Below are positions 28,700 through 38,205 of a stretch of DNA of 64,000 nt, piece after piece (positions within the stretch are counted from its first letter, which is position 1; each line of letters opens with the position of its first letter). Source of the stretch: Stenomitos frigidus ULC18 (GTDB lineage: Bacteria > Cyanobacteriota > Cyanobacteriia > Leptolyngbyales > Leptolyngbyaceae); assembly GCF_003003795.1 (NCBI RefSeq), contig NZ_PVWK01000158.1, forward strand, positions 1 through 64,000, given 5' to 3'. The notes under the pieces were generated by a model that was given only the letters and a program-made list of their open reading frames with translations, had not been told where the DNA came from and made no database searches. A program made the translations under genes and the position numbers.

Positions 28700-29611
28700 G
28701 TGAATAGCGGTTGGACGTATCGAGAGCAGGTGGATCGATCGGCGCATGGCTTGACGGTTCTAGACTATTACACGCAGCGCTATCGTCACTCTAGTCGGGC
28801 TGAGTGGCAGCAACGCATTCAGTCAGGACAAGTGCTGCTCGATCAGGCAGAAACGACACCAGAGACGGGGCTGCTAGCAGGGCAGTGGCTAACCTACCAG
28901 CGACCGCCGTGGCAAGAGCCAGATGTGCCGTTGAACTTTGAAGTAATCTATGAGGACGCTGAACTGATGATGGTGGCAAAACCGTCTGGGCTGCCAGTAC
29001 TTCCTGGCGGTGGGTTTCTAGAGCACACGCTGCTCTGGCGGCTGCAGCAGCGCTATCCACAGACAACACCGCTACCGATTCATCGTTTGGGACGGGGTAC
29101 CTCTGGGTTAATGTTACTGGCGCGATCGCCCAAAGCTCGTGCCCATCTCAGTCAGCAACTCCGCGATCGCCAGATGCATAAAGTCTATCGAGCGCTGGCT
29201 CAGGGCAACTCGATGCCTGATTGCTTCTCCATCACGACCCCGATCGGGAAGCAAGCACATCCCGTTTTGGGCTATATCTATGCAGCGCATCCCCAAGGCG
29301 CAGTTGCACAAAGTGATTGTCAAGTGCTGCGCCGCGATGCTGAAACAGCGTTGCTTGAAGTAAGCATTCTGACGGGCAGACCGCACCAAATTCGCATTCA
29401 CCTAGCAGCCGCAGGGCATCCGCTCGTAGGCGATCCGCTGTACACGATCGGGGGTGTACCAATGACCGATCGCCCATCTGTCAACGGAAAGCTGGCCGTA
29501 CCCGGTGATTGTGGCTATCACCTGCATGCAATCCACTTAAGCTTTACACATCCCAACGGACAACTCATGACCTTTACCTGTCCCCCTCCGGCTGAGCTGC
29601 GGAACGATTAA
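28700..29611 (+). CDS. RluA-family pseudouridine synthase-like protein lacking the usual Asp
   Basis: Belongs by sequence to the RluA/RluD RNA pseudouridine synthases: GFEVIYEDAELMMVAKPSGLPV-like core, the motif II region, and TGRPHQIRIHLAAAGHPLVGDPLY. The catalytic aspartate of the canonical HRLDR motif is Gly here (HRLGRGTSG). An N-terminal S4-like region (about 30-85) precedes the core. GTG 28700 (VNSGWTYREQV) is preferred over GTG 28652 because the conserved N-terminus begins there. Activity cannot be assumed; I recall HRLGR variants in other cyanobacteria and in plants. Confidence 0.85.
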   Translation: MNSGWTYREQVDRSAHGLTVLDYYTQRYRHSSRAEWQQRIQSGQVLLDQAETTPETGLLAGQWLTYQRPPWQEPDVPLNFEVIYEDAELMMVAKPSGLPVLPGGGFLEHTLLWRLQQRYPQTTPLPIHRLGRGTSGLMLLARSPKARAHLSQQLRDRQMHKVYRALAQGNSMPDCFSITTPIGKQAHPVLGYIYAAHPQGAVAQSDCQVLRRDAETALLEVSILTGRPHQIRIHLAAAGHPLVGDPLYTIGGVPMTDRPSVNGKLAVPGDCGYHLHAIHLSFTHPNGQLMTFTCPPPAELRND

Positions 29612-30243
29612 AGCAGAGGGCATCGGACTAATTCCCTCCCGCTTCCTGCCTCCTGAGATTCACCTTAAAAGCCAACTTACATTTGAGCAATGCCTTACTG
29701 TTTAAAGGGTGGGCTTATTGGTTAGAAACGCTGACCATTTGGAACAATAGATTCGACAGGAATGAATTCGAAATAAAGTCAACCTTTATACAGAAAGCTA
29801 GTGCAGGGCAAGCAGATGAACAGGACGGCTGAAAAGTAGTTCCATCATGAACTTATGGAATCTTGATAACGAACACCACAATCACCACACAAGCCGCAAA
29901 AATTCTGTAGCCTTGAATATGGCTAGTTTCATGCAAAATCGTCGTTCGTAGACTGTTCCCTTCCTACTGTCAGACTGATCGTTTCACTAGACGTTGCCAC
30001 GATTCGCTGTCGGCGATTCGTCCAACACGCTTCTCAGACAATGCACGAAGGGGGGACGGTGGCTTGTTAACGCTAAAACTTGAGGCTGTTCAAACAATAT
30101 CCTCGGTGAGTTTGAATCTCTCTTCGTTTACTGTCTCTCCCAAAGTGCCTGCACAATGATGATCGCTCACAAATGCGTTCAAGAACGGCCTTGAGCGTCG
30201 CTATTCAAACACCTTGTCCCGTTACCCGAAATCTGTGGATCGA
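29612..30243. other. Gene-free region before the debranching-type enzyme
   Basis: About 630 bp without a supported gene. No tandem repeat, tRNA-like fold or strong hairpin was recognised. It probably holds the promoter and leader of the downstream gene. Confidence 0.5.
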
Positions 30244-32520
30244 ATGACACTAGAAACTCTTGAACTGATTGAACTCGACGGTCGAAAGTTTGCTCCCGCT
30301 GATCAGATCGCTACTACTGAATGGCCCTGTGTGCTGAGTGAGCGTCCCCATCCCATCCTGACACTGAAGGATGATGATCTCTTTTTACTGACCGACACAC
30401 TAGGCAACATTGGCGGTTGCATGGAAAACGATCGCAGCTCTAGCATGGGTTTGTTTTGCCGCGATACTCGCTTTCTGAGCCGTTTGGAACTGCAAATTGA
30501 GGGACGATCGCCCATTCTCTTGAGCAGCACGGCCGATAAAGGCTTCTTTCTGTCAGTGTTGTGCACCAATCCTCAAATCGACGATCGCATTCGCGCCGAA
30601 TCGATCGGTATCAAACGCGAACTCGTCCTTAACGGTGGTTTATTCGAGGAGATTGAGATCTCCAACTACACCACTGGTACGGTTAGTTTTGAAATGAGCC
30701 TCAGCTTTGATGCTGACTTCAAAGACCTCTTCGACATCCGGGGGTATGCTCGCGAAAACCACGGCAAACTGTTGCGGGTAGTGCCCTCCGAGTTGGCTAA
30801 TGCCGATCAGAGCGAAACGTTTGCTATGGACGGCGCTACGAGCCCGGTTGCCAAAGCCACAGAGATGACGCTGGCTTATAAAGGGTTAGACGGCTCGCTA
30901 ATGGAGTCGCGCATTTACTTCGTCCATCAGCAGCCCGACTTACTGAAAGGCTTTACAGCTGTTTGGCAGTTAACGATTCCATCTCACGAAACGTTGAAAG
31001 TGGGCTATCGCCTGCAAATGTTCAACAACAGCAGTGCTATTTCTGTCGTTAGCGCTCCGGTCACGCTGTCTCAGGCAAAAGCCGCTGAGCTGATGGAGGA
31101 GCAGACCTGGCGGCAACAGGTGACCCGGATTCGATCGGATAAGAGCACCTTTAACCAGATTATTGAGCGCGCAGAACAGGATATTTACTTGCTGCGACAG
31201 TCCTTTGGCAAAGGTAAAGCCCTGTCGGCTGGCGTGCCCTGGTTCTCGACGCTCTTTGGGCGCGATTCCATCATTGCGGCGTCTCAAGTGCTGATGCTCG
31301 ACCCCCAGATCGCCCGTGAAACGCTGATTATCCTGGCGCAGTATCAGGGCAAAAATGAAGATGAATGGCGTGATGAACAACCTGGCAAGATTCTACATGA
31401 GATTCGCTTTGGTGAAATGGCCCGCTGTCAGGAAATTCCACACACCCCTTACTACGGCACCGTTGATGCCACGCCGCTCTGGCTAATGCTCTATGCCGAG
31501 CACTTTGCCTGGACAGCCGATCGCGAAACCCTTGATCACCTGTGGTCTCATGCTCTAGCGGCCATGGATTGGATCGATCGCAACTGCAAAGAAACTGGCT
31601 ACCTGAGGTACTTACGCACGTCCCGACGTGGACTAGCCAACCAGGGCTGGAAAGATTCGGGCGACTGCATCATCAACCGACGTGGGCACCTGGCAGAAGG
31701 TGCGATCGCCCTCTGTGAAGTGCAGGCATACGTCTACGCGGCAAAAATTCGGCTGGCACAAATTGCCCGTATGAAAAAGCGCATTGACTTAGCCGATCGC
31801 TGGGAGGATGAAGCCAAAGACCTCAAGGTTCGGTTTAACCGCGATTTCTGGATGGAAGATCAGGATTTTTGCGCGTTGGCACTAGATGGGGATGGCAAGC
31901 CCGTCGACAGCATTACGTCTAATCCTGGGCATTGCCTCAATCTGGGCATCTTCACACCCGAAAAAGCTTACAGCGTTGCCGAACGCCTGCGAGCACCGGA
32001 TATGTTCAACGGCTGGGGCATTCGCACCCTCAGCAGCCTGTCTCCTGCTTATAACCCAATGGGCTACCACATTGGCTCTGTGTGGCCTCACGATAATGCT
32101 ATGACTGCGATCGGGCTACGATCGCTCGGTCTCATTGACCAGGCGCTTGAAGTTGCCAAAGGCATTCTGGATATGACGAAACGCCAGCCTTATCAGCGGC
32201 CTCCAGAGCTGTTTTGCGGCTACGAACGTACTGGAGATAACGATCCGGTTCAGTATCCGGTGGCTTGCTCACCGCAAGCGTGGGCAACCGGCAGCGTCTT
32301 TCAGCTCCTCCAGATGATCGTCAACCTTGTACCAGACGCTCCCAATAACCACCTCCGCATTATCGATCCTGCCCTGCCAGAATCGATTAACTACCTTGCT
32401 CTGCAAAATCTCCGCGTCGGACCAACGCTGTTGGATCTGGAGTTTGAGCGATCGGGTTCTAGCACTGCCTGCCGTGTTTCCAAAAAACGCGGCAATCTGC
32501 GCGTAGTGATTGAAGCGTAG
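30244..32520 (+). CDS. Amylo-alpha-1,6-glucosidase / glycogen debranching-type enzyme
   Basis: Cytosolic carbohydrate-active protein with an N-terminal beta domain (about 30-250, GDE_N-like: RDTRFLSRLEL, SNYTTGTVSFEMSLSFDADFKDLFDIRG) and a C-terminal alpha/alpha-barrel with GVPWFSTLFGRDSIIAA, PGKILHEIRFGEMA and NQGWKDSGDCI. This architecture is found in bacterial amylo-alpha-1,6-glucosidase family proteins; the exact substrate is not certain. ATG 30244 gives MTLETLEL; an in-frame start at 30214 is less likely. 758 residues. Confidence 0.88.
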   Translation: MTLETLELIELDGRKFAPADQIATTEWPCVLSERPHPILTLKDDDLFLLTDTLGNIGGCMENDRSSSMGLFCRDTRFLSRLELQIEGRSPILLSSTADKGFFLSVLCTNPQIDDRIRAESIGIKRELVLNGGLFEEIEISNYTTGTVSFEMSLSFDADFKDLFDIRGYARENHGKLLRVVPSELANADQSETFAMDGATSPVAKATEMTLAYKGLDGSLMESRIYFVHQQPDLLKGFTAVWQLTIPSHETLKVGYRLQMFNNSSAISVVSAPVTLSQAKAAELMEEQTWRQQVTRIRSDKSTFNQIIERAEQDIYLLRQSFGKGKALSAGVPWFSTLFGRDSIIAASQVLMLDPQIARETLIILAQYQGKNEDEWRDEQPGKILHEIRFGEMARCQEIPHTPYYGTVDATPLWLMLYAEHFAWTADRETLDHLWSHALAAMDWIDRNCKETGYLRYLRTSRRGLANQGWKDSGDCIINRRGHLAEGAIALCEVQAYVYAAKIRLAQIARMKKRIDLADRWEDEAKDLKVRFNRDFWMEDQDFCALALDGDGKPVDSITSNPGHCLNLGIFTPEKAYSVAERLRAPDMFNGWGIRTLSSLSPAYNPMGYHIGSVWPHDNAMTAIGLRSLGLIDQALEVAKGILDMTKRQPYQRPPELFCGYERTGDNDPVQYPVACSPQAWATGSVFQLLQMIVNLVPDAPNNHLRIIDPALPESINYLALQNLRVGPTLLDLEFERSGSSTACRVSKKRGNLRVVIEA

Positions 32521-32683
32521 ATGAGTCAAGCAGTCGGCTGCAAGCTGAGTTGGATGGAATCGGCTCACCGAACTCAGCCTGCCAGTCGAACTTGCAGCTT
32601 GTGATGAAAGAAGCGTTAGGCTACCACGACATAAAAATCAATCTTTATTAGTGTAAAAGTACTGGACAGGCTGCGATTTTGAT

Positions 32684-32697
32684 GGTACAAGTGTTCT
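32684..32697 (+). promoter_or_regulatory. LexA operator upstream of lexA
   Basis: GGTACAAGTGTTCT matches the cyanobacterial LexA box RGTACNNNDGTWCB at every defined position. It ends 27 bp before the lexA start codon, a place expected to block transcription, so lexA is probably autoregulated. Confidence 0.8.
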
Positions 32698-32724
32698 AAG
32701 TACTGCGATCGTTTAATTACTGCT

Positions 32725-33339
32725 ATGGAAACCCTTACTGACGCCCAACAAGAGCTCTATGACTGGTTAGTGGGCTACATTCGTGAGTACCAGCATTCGC
32801 CTTCCATTCGGCAGATGATGAAAGCAATGGGCTTGAAGTCTCCAGCTCCCGTCCAAAGCCGTCTAGAACACTTGCGGACGAAGGGCTACATCGACTGGAA
32901 TGAGGGTAAAGCCCGCACCATTCGTCTCACCCAGGCATCCTCTCCCGGCGTGCCTATTTTGGGTGCGATCGCAGCAGGTGGCCTGGTAGAAACCTTTGTA
33001 GAAACGGAGGTTGAGCATCTCGACTTCTCCAATATGCTGCTGAATCCCCGCTTTTTTGCTTTACGGGTACGTGGGCAGAGCATGATTGAGGCACTCATTG
33101 ATGACGGGGATGTCGTGATCATGCAGCCGATTTCTGACCCCAAAGCACTGAAGAACGGCACGATCGTGGCAGCCAGAGTGGAAGGCCAAACGACCCTCAA
33201 ATACTTTCACCGCAAAGGCAGTAGAGTCGTTTTGCAGCCCGGTAATCCTGATGCAGAGGCTTATCCGCCTATTGAAGTGCCAGCGAAGGATATTGACGTC
33301 CAGGGCATTCTAGTTGGCGTTTGGCGAGAAAAGCTGTAG
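32725..33339 (+). CDS. lexA: LexA repressor
   Basis: SOS-type transcriptional repressor (204 residues). The winged-helix DNA-binding domain is at 1-70 (SPSIRQMMKAMGLKSPAPVQSRLEHLRTKGYI). The self-cleavage site is kept as A84-G85 in AIAAGG, and the catalytic Ser-Lys pair as S119 in RGQSM and K159 in TTLKYF. These residues are partly missing in Synechocystis LexA, so here the protein should still be RecA-responsive. A consensus LexA box lies directly upstream. Confidence 0.96.
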   Translation: METLTDAQQELYDWLVGYIREYQHSPSIRQMMKAMGLKSPAPVQSRLEHLRTKGYIDWNEGKARTIRLTQASSPGVPILGAIAAGGLVETFVETEVEHLDFSNMLLNPRFFALRVRGQSMIEALIDDGDVVIMQPISDPKALKNGTIVAARVEGQTTLKYFHRKGSRVVLQPGNPDAEAYPPIEVPAKDIDVQGILVGVWREKL

Positions 33340-33430
33340 TCACGTTTGCGCTGACTGAGAATACGGGGAATGCGGTAAGTCTATGGCATGATGGCTGAAT
33401 GCTAAGCGCAGCGCTCAGTTTGGTGAGTGT

Positions 33431-34816
33431 TTGGATTCAGCCGTGAAAGCCTCTCAATCGTTCTTACAAGTCTTTCAGAGTCGCAAGATGGCGGCAATTT
33501 TGCTGCTGGGATTTGCCTCTGGGTTGCCGTTTGCGCTGACCGACGATGCGTTTCGCGCCTGGATGACCAAAGCAGGGCTAAGCCTCAGCACGATCGGCTG
33601 GTTTAGTTTGGTCAGCCTCCCATATTCGCTCAAGTTTATCTGGTCACCGCTGCTCGATCGCTTTGTGCCACCCTTCTTAGGACGCAGGCGTGGCTGGATG
33701 GTACTGGCACAAATAGGGCTCATCGCTGGCATTGTGGCGATCGCGCTGCAGATGGGTGTGATTGCAACTCTAGACCCACAGCAGCTAACCTTCAACTTGC
33801 AACTGCTGGCGCTCACGGCTTTGGGGGTTGCTCTGTTGAGCGCTACGCAAGATATTGCGATCGATGCTTACCGTGCCGATGTGGTGTCAGAGCGGGAAGT
33901 GGGCGCTGGCGCGTCCATGACCATTTTGGGTTATCGCTTAGCGCTATTGCTGACGGGTTGGATTGCCTTTAATCTGGCCGATCGCATTACCTGGCCTTGG
34001 GTTTATGGATTAATGGCGTTACTAATGGGTGCTGGACTGCTGACATCCTTTTGGGCACCAGAACCGGTGGAGCGCGATCGACCGCCCGAATCGTTGCGTC
34101 AAGCGGTTGTACTACCCTTTCTAGAATTTTTTCGACGCCTGGGCTGGCAGCAAGCACTTTTTACCTTAATCTTCATCATTCTGTTCAAGCTCGGCGATGC
34201 GATGGTCGCCAAAATGGCAGTACCATTCCTTGGGGGCAAGGGACTTGGTTTTGCCGATGCCGATATCGGCAATATTCGTCAGGGCATGGGGCTCATTGCC
34301 ACGATCGTCGGTAGCCTCACAGGTGGAGCGGTGCTGAGCAAGCTTGGCATTAATCGATCGCTGTGGGCTTTTGGTGGACTGCAAGCCCTCAGCAACCTGG
34401 GTTACTACTTTCTAGCCGTAGTGGGCAAAAACTATCCGTCTATGGTTGCCGCCATTAACGTTGAAAATTTCTGTGGCGGGTTAGGCACGGCTGGTTTTTT
34501 GGGCTTTCTGATGAGTCTTTGCAACCCCCGTTTCTCAGCCACTCAGTTTGCGCTGCTGTCTAGCTTGATGGCAGTGGGTAGAGATTTACTGGCAGGTCCC
34601 GCCAGTGGTGAACTGGCACAACGGCTCCAGCCCTTTATCCAGGCACATGCAGAGACCTTTGGTACGTTGTATCTAGCAGGTGCAACCCAACAGGGATGGG
34701 CATTGTTCTTCCTCATCACGCTGGTGGCATCGCTGCCGGGTCTGTTGCTGCTACCGCTCTTTGCACCCTGGAATGGCACACGATCAAATTTTGCAAATTT
34801 GCATGATGAGAATTAA
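33431..34816 (+). CDS. AmpG-like MFS permease
   Basis: Inner-membrane carrier of the AmpG (muropeptide) branch of the major facilitator superfamily. About 12 hydrophobic segments; ASGLPFALTDDAFRAWM, SLPYSLKFIWSPLLDRF and SATQDIAIDAYRADVV are AmpG signatures. 461 residues from TTG 33431; GTG 33443 is an alternative. Expected substrates are anhydromuropeptides from wall turnover, but this is by family only. Confidence 0.88.
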   Translation: MDSAVKASQSFLQVFQSRKMAAILLLGFASGLPFALTDDAFRAWMTKAGLSLSTIGWFSLVSLPYSLKFIWSPLLDRFVPPFLGRRRGWMVLAQIGLIAGIVAIALQMGVIATLDPQQLTFNLQLLALTALGVALLSATQDIAIDAYRADVVSEREVGAGASMTILGYRLALLLTGWIAFNLADRITWPWVYGLMALLMGAGLLTSFWAPEPVERDRPPESLRQAVVLPFLEFFRRLGWQQALFTLIFIILFKLGDAMVAKMAVPFLGGKGLGFADADIGNIRQGMGLIATIVGSLTGGAVLSKLGINRSLWAFGGLQALSNLGYYFLAVVGKNYPSMVAAINVENFCGGLGTAGFLGFLMSLCNPRFSATQFALLSSLMAVGRDLLAGPASGELAQRLQPFIQAHAETFGTLYLAGATQQGWALFFLITLVASLPGLLLLPLFAPWNGTRSNFANLHDEN

Positions 34817-34914
34817 CGATGTCGCGTTACGATAAATGATAGGAACTTCATAAATCTTGAGTGAAGTCTCAGAATTTTCTACTCCAATTAAATACTATTC
34901 ATACGGCTAGGTTC

Positions 34915-35151
34915 ATGGCGTTCTTCAGGCAGTACATTGCTCCCATTTTTATCTTTCTGATCTTCTTTGTGGCGCTAGCAGCCGTTAGTGCCCGTATCTT
35001 CCTGCCTTCTGATATGGCGGCTCCTGCGCCTGTTAGTGAAGTGAGCCCGCAGAATGTGTTAGAGCCCAGCACAGAATCCGTTGCGGGTCTGCCCCCAGCA
35101 CTTGCAGCGCTAGTGAAGGGTTTGCCTGACGACCCTGCACTGTTTCAGTAG
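34915..35151 (+). CDS. Small single-pass membrane protein, unrecognised
   Basis: A 78-residue protein with one strongly hydrophobic segment (about 6-27: YIAPIFIFLIFFVALAAVSA) followed by a Pro/Ser/Ala-rich, acidic tail (VSPQNVLEPSTESVAG). I do not recognise a family. ATG 34915 places the start directly before the membrane segment; the frame is open from GTG 34861. Confidence 0.55.
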   Translation: MAFFRQYIAPIFIFLIFFVALAAVSARIFLPSDMAAPAPVSEVSPQNVLEPSTESVAGLPPALAALVKGLPDDPALFQ

Positions 35152-35235
35152 CTTAAATGGCTTTCGTAGTGCTCAGAAGATGCTGTTTATTGCTGCTTAA
35201 CGGTCATTAATGTTAACCATCGGATAGCCGTCTCT

Positions 35236-35736
35236 TTGTCGCACCAACTGCCTGATGGTTATAGCTTGCACGTGGGTTCGAGTCTTGATCGACCACTGCT
35301 GCTTAAGTTCATGCAGCGAACCTATCAAGAGTTGGAAACAGCAGATGGCTACGCGCATCTGGCAAAAACGATCGATCAATATTTGTCCAACGAAACGCCT
35401 CTCTGGTGGGTCGCTGCTGTCGATCGCTCAGAAAATTTGCTCAAGCTACCGTCAAGTCGATCATCCCAGTCAGTTGCTTGCCTCTGGTTAGGTACGGCAA
35501 TCGACCAATTGCACGGCGATCGCCATGCTCATATCTTTTTACTTTACGTACTCCCACAGCATCGACGTCGGGGCATTGGTAAAGCACTTATGCTTCATGC
35601 CGAAGCCTGGGCAAAAGAGAGGGGCGATCGCCAAATCGGGCTACAGGTTTTTCAATCGAATCACGCCGCACGCAATCTGTACGATAGCTTAGGTTTTGGC
35701 ACTCAGTCACTGTGGATGGTAAAGCCTTTGAGGTAG
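35236..35736 (+). CDS. GNAT family N-acetyltransferase
   Basis: Acetyl-CoA-dependent transferase of unknown substrate. The 166 residues end in a typical GNAT core: IFLLYVLPQHRRRGIGKALMLHAEAWAKERG (acetyl-CoA loop R-R-x-G-I-G) and NHAARNLYDSLGF. The start is TTG 35236; ATG is not available before the N-terminal helix. It converges on plsC. Confidence 0.88.
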   Translation: MSHQLPDGYSLHVGSSLDRPLLLKFMQRTYQELETADGYAHLAKTIDQYLSNETPLWWVAAVDRSENLLKLPSSRSSQSVACLWLGTAIDQLHGDRHAHIFLLYVLPQHRRRGIGKALMLHAEAWAKERGDRQIGLQVFQSNHAARNLYDSLGFGTQSLWMVKPLR

Positions 35737-35785
35737 CGCCCAGGAACCCGGTTTCAAGCAGCATTCTCACAATCGGCCCAACGCT

Positions 35786-36475
35786 CTACGCCCTTACTTT
35801 TTTCAAACTTTTGAATAGCGCTTTTTCCAGTGCCTCTGTGATCGCTTGAGCCGTTTCTTTATCGCTGCTTTGTTGATAGTCAGCAGCATAGAGGGGCGGG
35901 CTAATCGTGATTGTGATGTGCGATCGCCAGACGGGTGTTGGTTCATAGTGGATGGCAATGGGCACGATCGGAATGTGTAGCGGCTCTGATGATAAGGCCT
36001 CTGCCTGCAACACCAGACGCGCTAAGCCAGGTTTGAGTGGACGTACAGGTTGGTCGCGAACGATGCCTCCTTCAGGAAACAGCATCAGTTTTTTTCCCCT
36101 TTTTAGGAGTGCGATCGCATAGCGAAAGCTGGCGATTTTAGGATGGTTCACATCAACCGGAAACGCACCTAGTCGAGGTAGTAACCAGCCTTGCCAGCCA
36201 GAAAACTGATTAGCATTCGTCATAAACCAGAGCGGTTCGACACTCAGCAGTGCCAGCACAACCGGGTCCCAACGACTGTAATGTTTAGGTGCCAGCACCA
36301 TCGCTCCCTGAGTTGGCAGATGCTTGCTACCTTCAATCACGATCGAACCGAAAAAAAGGCTCAAGAACAAACGGTGAAGGGGCAACAGCAGCCAGTAAAG
36401 CCAGGGCTTAACCGATGTATGAACCGGTGGCTCGGATCCAGCCCGTAAATCTGATCTAGCTTGTGGAGTAGACAT
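35786..36475 (-). CDS. plsC: 1-acylglycerol-3-phosphate acyltransferase PlsC family
   Basis: Membrane-associated acyltransferase that makes phosphatidic acid. The H-x4-D motif is seen as HYSRWD near residue 64, and the FPEGG motif (family FPEGT) near residue 128; FPVDVNH and PIVPIAIHY follow. A hydrophobic segment lies at about 25-45. The ATG at 36475 is the only usable start before the HYSRWD motif and touches the end of a MITE, so the native leader of the gene has been replaced. Confidence 0.88.
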   Translation of the reverse strand: MSTPQARSDLRAGSEPPVHTSVKPWLYWLLLPLHRLFLSLFFGSIVIEGSKHLPTQGAMVLAPKHYSRWDPVVLALLSVEPLWFMTNANQFSGWQGWLLPRLGAFPVDVNHPKIASFRYAIALLKRGKKLMLFPEGGIVRDQPVRPLKPGLARLVLQAEALSSEPLHIPIVPIAIHYEPTPVWRSHITITISPPLYAADYQQSSDKETAQAITEALEKALFKSLKKVRA

Positions 36476-36476
36476 A

Positions 36477-36602
36477 GGGGCTGTAAAGAAATAACGTCAT
36501 GGACTGTAGCGGTCAGCCGTCAGCGGTCAGCCATTAGAGAAAAGCTGACCGCTGATAGCTGATAGCTAATCCAAACGTATGCAGTTATTTTTTAACAAGT
36601 CC
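36477..36602. mobile_element. MITE, copy 1, with ATA target duplication
   Basis: Ends GGGGCTGTAAAGAAATAAC (left) and the complement of GGACTTGTTAAAAAATAAC (right) form imperfect terminal inverted repeats of 19 bp. ATA flanks both sides (36474-36476, 36603-36605). The interior is a hairpin made of GCGGTCAGCC/GCTGACCGC heptamer repeats. Same element as 41432-41556. No coding capacity. Confidence 0.82.
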
Positions 36603-36732
36603 ATAGCGCCATGAAGGAAGCTTTGAGTTTATGCTGACCATAGGCGGTTGAGCGGCCTTCGGCTTAAGCTCAGGTCGAACGCTCACGTTGAAGCCTGACC
36701 GTTGACTACTTGCTTACTGACTACTGACCATA

Positions 36733-38205
36733 TCAGGGGTTACTCACCGTTTTCACCGTTAAAACCTGAGGCGGCGTTGAGTCGGGCGGGTAAAGAAAGT
36801 CTAGCTGGACGAGTCGGTGATCGCCTTTTGGCATGGTCAGCGAAATCAAGGGTTCGCCCTCTTGCCCGCGCTGGAGAATCAGGTGAATATACCGCGTCTG
36901 GGGTGCGCCGCGATCGTCGGTATAGCGCAATCGTACCGGGCCACGAAAGAAAATGCGGTCTTCGGGTGGCGTGAAAAACAGTAGCCCACCCTTGGCTCGA
37001 TCTTCCTTTAAGGGAGTCTGGATGGCTACAGTCACTGTTTGGCGCTGCCCGGTGGCATTGTGTAATGGTAGCGTCAGGCTGTACTGAATGCCATAGTTGC
37101 CGTGCGCCTGGTAAGCCGTATCAGGGTAGCGTACCAGCAAGGAGGCACTCTGCACTTGCCCCGTCCCAAACGTACCTTGATAAAGCGTGCTCAGCCCGTA
37201 GGAGAAGGCACGTCCCCGCTTAGGAATGCTCAGCGAATCAGCCTTAGGGCTATCAGTTAAGTTTGCTTTCCACTCAGATCCCAGGGCGACACCCGAAACC
37301 CGTCCGTAGATTACCCGTGCGTAGTCTTTCAGCCGCTCGATCGGCGTTGGCGCAATATCACGGGGTCCTGCTAAATTGCCGTTAACGAGCAAGTTTTGCC
37401 ATTCTTCTAAGGTAGGGCTACGTTCCGTTTTGTCAGGATTGAGCGGCGCAAACATAGCCAAACTAGCCATGTAAATAGGTCCACTGCTCCTGAGCCGCAG
37501 TAAAGTCGAGCGACCGTTAGACGACGGCGTGACATTGCCAACAGGGATAGGCAGATTCATCAGCATCCAGCTTTGGCGGGGTGGAATGACCATCACAGCA
37601 GGCCAATTCCCCTGTCGTCGCCCACGCAGCACATCGTTGACCGTGCGGCTTCCAGGGCCGGCATAGACTCTGCCAGTTGGATCGTCTACGTAAGAGGGCA
37701 ACTCCACAAACAGCGCATCGGGGCGCGTGAGATAGCTTGCACCCTGCAGAATGTCGATCGTCACAGGCTGATACGTCGGGTTATACACAAGCACACCCTG
37801 AAAGAGCGTGCGCGTATCATTCAAGCCTTTTGTTCTTGCGATATGGTGAGAAAATAAGTCAAACCGACCCTGGAAAGGAAAGTTTAGATGCGCCGAAGCG
37901 ACGGCTTTACCCTCTGGCGGGAAGGTCGATAGCAAGATGCCGTCGGTTTGTACTAACTCCGGGCTGTTACTATTAAAAACCGGGACGGTATCCAGTTGTC
38001 CGGGCAAGACGCGAAGTTCTTGAGGCTCAAACACTTCTTGACGCGGAAGCAATTCCTGAGGCGGTAAACGCTGCTCCTGAAATGGCACAATTTCTTGCGC
38101 GGGTGGTACTTTCGATGGCGTCGAGTTTGGTACTGAAGGCGATGGTAATGGGATCGGAGCCGCGATCGTCTGCGCGAGAGTGAAGAGCGATAACAATGAA
38201 AACAT
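36733..38205 (-). CDS. DUF3370 family secreted protein
   Basis: Cyanobacterial protein of unknown function, 490 residues. A signal peptide is likely at 1-16 (MFSLLSLFTLAQTIAA), followed by a Pro/Gln/Glu-rich linker with PPQELLPRQEVFEPQE repeats (about 17-70), and then a long beta-rich domain (LPGQLDTVPVFNSNSPELVQTDGILLSTFPPEGKAV, TLFQGVLVYNPTYQPVTIDILQGASYLT, GNWPAVMVIPPRQSWMLMNLPI). I recall this as DUF3370. Probably periplasmic or outer surface. Confidence 0.8.
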   Translation of the reverse strand: MFSLLSLFTLAQTIAAPIPLPSPSVPNSTPSKVPPAQEIVPFQEQRLPPQELLPRQEVFEPQELRVLPGQLDTVPVFNSNSPELVQTDGILLSTFPPEGKAVASAHLNFPFQGRFDLFSHHIARTKGLNDTRTLFQGVLVYNPTYQPVTIDILQGASYLTRPDALFVELPSYVDDPTGRVYAGPGSRTVNDVLRGRRQGNWPAVMVIPPRQSWMLMNLPIPVGNVTPSSNGRSTLLRLRSSGPIYMASLAMFAPLNPDKTERSPTLEEWQNLLVNGNLAGPRDIAPTPIERLKDYARVIYGRVSGVALGSEWKANLTDSPKADSLSIPKRGRAFSYGLSTLYQGTFGTGQVQSASLLVRYPDTAYQAHGNYGIQYSLTLPLHNATGQRQTVTVAIQTPLKEDRAKGGLLFFTPPEDRIFFRGPVRLRYTDDRGAPQTRYIHLILQRGQEGEPLISLTMPKGDHRLVQLDFLYPPDSTPPQVLTVKTVSNP

